64,000 bases of DNA from Nautilus pompilius (lineage: Eukaryota > Mollusca > Cephalopoda > Nautilida > Nautilidae), in NCBI GenBank assembly GCA_018389105.1, contig JACATO010001120.1, forward strand, positions 310,001-374,000, written 5' to 3'. Within the stretch, counting starts at the first letter, position 1. Each line of letters opens with the position of its first letter. This document shows, piece after piece, positions 59,201-64,000 of this stretch. The translations under genes were made by a program, and so were the position numbers. Below the pieces are notes generated by a model. That model did not search any database, was not told the origin of the DNA, and saw only the letters and a program-made list of their open reading frames with translations.

Positions 59201-59920
59201 AAGAAAATGCTGTGAAAGCATTCATTGATTTCTGTTTACATTGGCTGTGCCACGTGTCTTTTAGCTTTATTTTGAATCTCTTAAGAATGGCTTGCTTCCG
59301 TACAGCCAGGGCTTCTTCCCCAGTAAACACAAGACATCTTTTCGGCGTAGAAGCAGACACCGGGGGTTTTTTTTTCCCTCTGTTGCTTTCCTGGGCCGCA
59401 TTTTACCTCTTCTAGTCCCTTACGGCTTCAATAGACCGCTTACACTCTCGACTTCTTCTTTTTTTAAATTCCCTGTCGCAATTTATCTTTCTTAGCGGTG
59501 AGCGGTAGGCAGTTTTTCTCGAATATGCCAAGTTGTCTATCATCCTCTCTCTTGATTAAATCTTTATTATGCTGACTACATACAGAAATAAGTTCGCGTC
59601 GATTTGTTTTTCCCAGACGTAATCGGTGCCAAGGTTCTTGCAGGTAAACAACCTCATCGATCGGTCTATATACACACCAAGCGATGCAGATAAAAATCGC
59701 TGTGTGAGTTGTTTGTTTCTATGTTTAGCTATTCCATGCGTTAATGGGACAGGAGCTTTAAAGATAAGGTTGGGCCCCTTTTTAATGAATCTATGATTTA
59801 AATTAAAACAACGTTTTAACGATGTAATCTGCAGAATCCCTTCAGAAGACCCTAGATGTTAGTAACAGCTCCTAGGCGCAAAGCATAACGATACAACATG
59901 TTAATGATCCAAAATGCGCA
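56241..59920. other. Mixed-composition DNA, no supported gene
   Basis: Includes a CpG-rich stretch at about 57120-57500 with poly-G/poly-C runs, then AT-rich DNA from 58040. Overlapping open frames on both strands in 56316-57480 are explained by GC-rich composition and match nothing I know. Confidence 0.45.
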
Positions 59921-59923
59921 TCT

Positions 59924-60069
59924 AACTTGGCGGAAGAGCATCCGCCAGGTAATGGAGTCGGGGGTCGGTGAATGTGATGGACTGGCCAGCACCAAGTCCT
60001 CACACGAATATTACTTGGAAACACGGCAGAGCATCCGCCAAGAGAATATCAGCGCCAGGTAATGGAGTT
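59924..60069 (+). repeat. Short dispersed duplication
   Basis: Two blocks share ACTTGG, GAGCATCCGCCA and GCCAGGTAATGGAGT: 59924-59958 as one continuous block and 60012-60069 with extra bases between the shared words. Likely a small local duplication. Confidence 0.7.
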
Positions 60070-60743
60070 ACAGAAGAGTACAGTTGATAATCATTATGGT
60101 ATAAATCGCTTTACCTATTGCAGTCATTTAAAAACTTACTTTCTTAGTAGTTTTCTGGCGTTATTCGGGTTAATCATACCACTGATCGACTATGTCGTAT
60201 TGGTTTTTTGTTTCCCCCTTTTTCATAAGTTGCCTGTTCATATAAGTTTCATTTCGTGGCAACTAATGTCGAGTTCTCGCAAGACTTCAAGCTGGTTGCA
60301 TTACCTTCTGGAGGGTTGTTAGAGCAATAACAAAGCCTATTAAAATGAGAGGATGCAAAAGTCTGTAGAGTCAAAAGCTTATTGCAGCGACTTGTTCTGG
60401 AACAAACACGAGAATATCTTCCCGAACGGTCTAACTGGGCGAAGCGAGAGTCGGATGTTGTAGACTCACCACCGTCACAGGAGTCATTAGCTGAATTTAG
60501 CAACGGAGCTCCGGAACAATTCCTCGCTCGTTGGCATTTAAAACAAACCATTAATGTGTGGAGCTGAAACACTGTACTAACAGAAAACACCGAATGAAGG
60601 TGACTATTAAACTCTGTAATCGCAATTAGTTTAGTTTGGTAAAGTTTACTAATTTCAAAAAGATAGGAGGCTATCTCCTTGACTCGCTGGGGGTGATATC
60701 TAACTTTGCTGGAATCTTTCCTTATTTAATTCGATCCCGTTGC

Positions 60744-60807
<64 letters not shown>

Positions 60808-62206
60808 TAATAATAATAATAACGAGATACTGATCACCTCGCTTGGCCAAATACTACTACTCGACCACCTTGAAGCCTTTCCCGAGAGATTTCCAACGAG
60901 ACATCTTTAATTGTAGCTGTGGGAGGAAAGCGTAGTAGCCGAAAAAACTCTCGAATCCGGCAGGAAAGTACGACGAGCTGAGTCACTGCCTGGCAAGCCC
61001 CCGACCCCAGCCGACCAGTATGGTAACCGCCGGAACTCCCGGCAGTACGGGAGCCTGTTTTCACACTGAGTTTGTCGCACCGCGGAAGTTATCGGGCGTC
61101 TTACACCAGAGCGAGGCTAGGTCAGCAGGGAGTTGGAGGAAAGTCTACGGCGCGCTCTCGCGACGTTTCTCTTAGGGGTTGGGGTGGAATTCTGTCGTTT
61201 ATAAAATTTTAAAAAAAAACCAGCACATGATGAACAGAATATCGTCTGGCGTTTTATCCAGCATCGATGACCGCAGATCGCCCTCCCTGGTGACCAGCCA
61301 CCTGCTGATGACGACTCGGTGCACTCTCCCTTTACCAAAGGCAGAGAAAGAGACGAGCTGGTCGGCCGAGTCTCGTTATCCCTGCTCCGACATCATTTAT
61401 TGCAGCAAAATGCCCGACTTACAATCCGGCGGGGGTTTCCCCTGACCTGACCAACGATGGCCGTCCGTATTCATTGTGCGATGATGATAGAGCAATGGTA
61501 TAAATTTCGAGTAGATATGGTGCTAGCCTTTGACCGCATCCGTGCGCCATTGGAAGATCGGATGAAGGAGAGTAAATACGACGTGGTTTTTAACTATTTC
61601 TGGGGTCACACGGGGCCGTAGAACGAGAGCCCCCCCCCCCCCGCTCGAAGAGTAATGGCGGCTGGGGTTCGTTCGGTCAGGAAAAAATCTCACTTCTGTT
61701 CTGAAGCAGCCCCCCTTTTTTTTGTTAGCTGGCAAATTAAAAACGAGAAGTCCAAATAACTGGAAATTAGCCATTTCCCTTTTAAGGTTCCCCCTCCGCC
61801 GACTGCCTTTTATCAGAAGGCGGGGAAGCATTTCTGAAGCTGCAGCGTTCTAATTAAGACATTATAATCTTAAAATTTATTTGAAAAAAAAAGAATGAAG
61901 AGAAGGGAGCCTTTATAACTTTTTGTGTTTGCATCGGGAAATGTAACTTGACCCTAAAAATGCGCTTAAATGTTATTTTTGGAGAAATTAGCTCATTAAG
62001 AGTCGATAAAGCCACATACATTTTGTTCTGCCTTCTGAGCTCTACGGGCGCGGCCATTTATTATAGTTCCGTTTGAAGTCGGAACTTACCGGTTAAACTG
62101 TTAATTTAGCGGACATCGATTTTCGCGGATTGAACGCAACTCTCTAAATCGTCCACAGCTTTTTGGTGATGAGTCTCACTTCGGGGTTGGTGGAGGGAGC
62201 ATTGAT
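60070..62206. other. No supported gene
   Basis: Aside from the AAT run, a CpG-containing stretch (60850-61450) and a poly-C run near 61631. Nothing recognisable. Confidence 0.45.
60747..60823 (+). repeat. AAT microsatellite
   Basis: About 25 AAT units with one base slip near 60802. Confidence 0.93.
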
Positions 62207-62313
62207 CCCTTCCCCGGACTCAGCGCAGCGCTCGCGAAGGGGGGAGATTCTTAAAGCTGTCCCTTCCTCGGACTCAGCGCAGCGCGCGCGATGGGGGGAG
62301 ATTCTTAAAGCTG
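62207..62313 (+). repeat. Tandem duplication, 53-54-bp unit
   Basis: Two copies (62207-62260, 62261-62313) of a unit containing CGGACTCAGCGCAGCGC and GGGGGGAGATTCTTAAAGCT, differing at only a few bases. Confidence 0.93.
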
Positions 62314-62924
62314 AAACTTAGTCCCGACCGTGGAGTGGACGACTGGATAGTTAACGTTTCGTTTAGTCCCTAGGCGTCTGTCGGGGTTGGAGACAGAGCG
62401 ATGGTGCGTGTATGGGTGCTTGACGGCGTCGTCCCGCGTGTTCATCGGAATAAGGACAGGAAAAAAGAATTATCTGGGAATCCATCTAAATCGATCGCGA
62501 CTTGTGGATCCGTTCGTGGATTGATTTAAAGGAAATAGCAGTTTCAAAGCGCCGCCTGGGAAACACCGTTACCATTACACCGGAGATCCAGTTTTCACAG
62601 CTGGCGACGTGAAGAATGCCTTTGTGGTGGGGGGGGGCAGGAGAAGAGAATTCGAGTCTGGTGTCGTAAAACTCGGATCGCTCTTCTTCGTCCGCTGCTT
62701 CTGCAAATTGAAGAGTGGAGCGCAGACATTCGGATTGAACGGCTTCCCTCGTGAAGACAGCATTAACATCAGCTAAGACAGAACAACATAATGTAAACAG
62801 GTTAATAACAACGTACTTACTGTCTGTCGGCAAGGGGACGACGGACCGCAAGCTCTTATCCGGTTTCGGCCACGCCGTTTATTTGCTACCTAAAAAAAAA
62901 AAAAGGGTAGTTTGTACTATTACT

Positions 62925-62938
62925 CACTAGATGGCGGC
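62925..62938 (+). promoter_or_regulatory. CTCF-like motif
   Basis: CACTAGATGGCGGC fits the core insulator consensus CASYAGRKGGCRSY at all 14 positions. CTCF is known from bilaterian animals. One motif match in 64 kb can occur by chance, and binding is not shown. Confidence 0.4.
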
Positions 62939-63000
62939 GCTGTGGTCTGGTGGTAGACTGCTGGGTCCGAAGACCCGACCTCGAATACCGGACAAACTGT
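62934..63000 (+). repeat. tRNA-like SINE head
   Basis: GGCGCTGTGGTCTGGTGGTA has an A-box-like TGGTCTGGTGG (one mismatch) and a perfect 4-bp D-arm stem (GTCT/AGAC). GACCTCGAATACCGG resembles a B box. The anticodon arm is imperfect and the acceptor stem cannot be closed, so a SINE head or tRNA pseudogene is more likely than a working tRNA. Confidence 0.45.
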
Positions 63001-64000
63001 CTCGGTTTGACGTACCATTCCAGCTTGTCTTCACTAGCCTGTCACGTGGGTTCCTGGAGGTAGTTAGCATAGGACAAGTTGACACGATTAGGAGCAACGC
63101 TTCGAGCGCCAGAGAAAGTGCGAGCGCTCCTCAGATCACGTGTCACTATCTCCGCGTGCGTTTTAGCATACCCGTCTGTTTGACCTCGGGGTCTGGGGGG
63201 GGTGCCTTTTAGTTGTGAAGATTTTATATTAATTGTTAGAATTACTAATTTATGCACGGCAGCCATACACATTCCCCCCTCGTTCTATCTCATTTTCCAT
63301 CCTGCTGTGTGTTATATATCAGCCCAGTCAAATGTTTTCTGTCTTTTTACCGATGGAAAACGGCCGGTACCCGTGGCCTTCTAACCAGGTGGCAGTGGAA
63401 ACAGCAGTACCCCGGACACCCATTCCATCCCCGCACTGGTCCGGTTCTGCTAATGTTAAAGCCGGTAACGTCACTTGATAGAGAAGTAAAACGGAAAGAA
63501 ATTGAAATCGTAAGAATTGGCTGGCTGGCTGCTCATGTCCATATTAATGGTACATGATTTTAAAAAAATAAATTAACTATGTCGTTCCTTTTTATGCCAA
63601 ATTAGCTCCACAGAAATTGTTAACGCTTCCGTTTGTTGTCATTGTTTTTATTTTGGTTCCTTTTCTTTAATGGGAGGAGGATCACGTCGACGAGAGCCAG
63701 GGCTTCTTCCATCAATATCCGGTCGTTCGTCATGGAAGCCGGGTTTGCTGCTCCCCCTTCCCACGTTTGTTGCACCCACTGGCAGCTTGATGACTCGTCG
63801 TTTCCCAAAACAGAGAGACTGAGCCACGACACGTTTGCTATCGTAGCTTTTGGCGTCAAGCGATCGTCGCGCGTCGGCGAACGGTTTTCCACGTCCGACC
63901 GGTTTCCCCTCTGCGAGTTGTTGTCTTCTGATCCTGCGCGGTCGAAAACCCGGCTGGTGGTGGGGGTGGGGAGATAACAAAACTCTTCCCTGCGACGAAC
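63001..64000. other. No supported gene to window end
   Basis: Open frames on both strands in 63620-63980 overlap in antisense; neither has a recognisable domain or convincing splice context. Confidence 0.45.

Noticed and set aside
58211-60567. Short frames considered as viral or retroelement fossils
   Set aside because: No reverse transcriptase, integrase, capsid or envelope motif and no long terminal repeats could be seen; no such fossil is claimed in this window.
62486-62851. Minus-strand frame with a good-looking acceptor (TTGTTCTGTCTTAG) considered as a 5' collagen exon
   Set aside because: No recognisable propeptide domain, ambiguous frame, and the implied upstream intron would be only about 45 nt.

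Overview
The window looks like nuclear DNA of an invertebrate animal, most likely a lophotrochozoan and possibly a mollusc. The reasons are AT-rich introns of a few hundred bases to 2.7 kb, abundant simple repeats (GA/CT, AAT, GTT), tRNA-derived SINEs, Tc1, hAT and CR1/L2-type transposon remains, and the two host genes. No bacterial or organellar features were seen. The species is an inference and is not proven by the sequence.

Two host genes are supported, both on the minus strand. (1) At the left edge (286-4886) is the 5' part of a group II PLP-dependent decarboxylase of the CSAD/GADL1/GAD family. Four exons are visible; the catalytic core lies beyond the left end. (2) From 20693 to 53458, 42 exons encode most of a fibrillar (clade A-like) collagen: about 325 Gly-X-Y triplets, a C-telopeptide, a 21-nt micro-exon, the complete COLFI C-propeptide and the stop codon. 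The signal peptide, N-propeptide and roughly the first 36-39 residues of the helix were not found. They lie beyond the right end, or in the poorly readable 53.5-64 kb stretch.

Layout: 0.3-4.9 kb decarboxylase exons; 4.7-7.1 kb microsatellite- and CpG-rich DNA that probably holds its promoter; 8.2-10.0 kb decayed hAT transposon; 11.7-14.6 kb tandem duplications and mini/microsatellites; 15.1-15.7 kb decayed Tc1; 18.3-19.3 kb interspersed repeat and CR1/L2-like LINE tail; 20.3-53.5 kb collagen; 55.6-56.2 kb second decayed Tc1; 56.2-64 kb mixed-composition DNA with small duplications, a CTCF-like motif and a tRNA-like SINE head, but no gene I can support.

The most interesting content is in the collagen. 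Its C-propeptide lacks both cysteines (C2, C3) that vertebrate procollagens use for interchain disulfides, yet keeps all six intrachain cysteines and has two extra ones upstream. One helix glycine is replaced by Ala, and the 5'-most helix exon has a Trp in a Gly position and is one base short. The two helical cross-link lysines are present, 840 residues apart by my count. No wholly new multi-gene system was found. Several duplications (33.1 kb, 36 kb) look as much like assembly error as biology.
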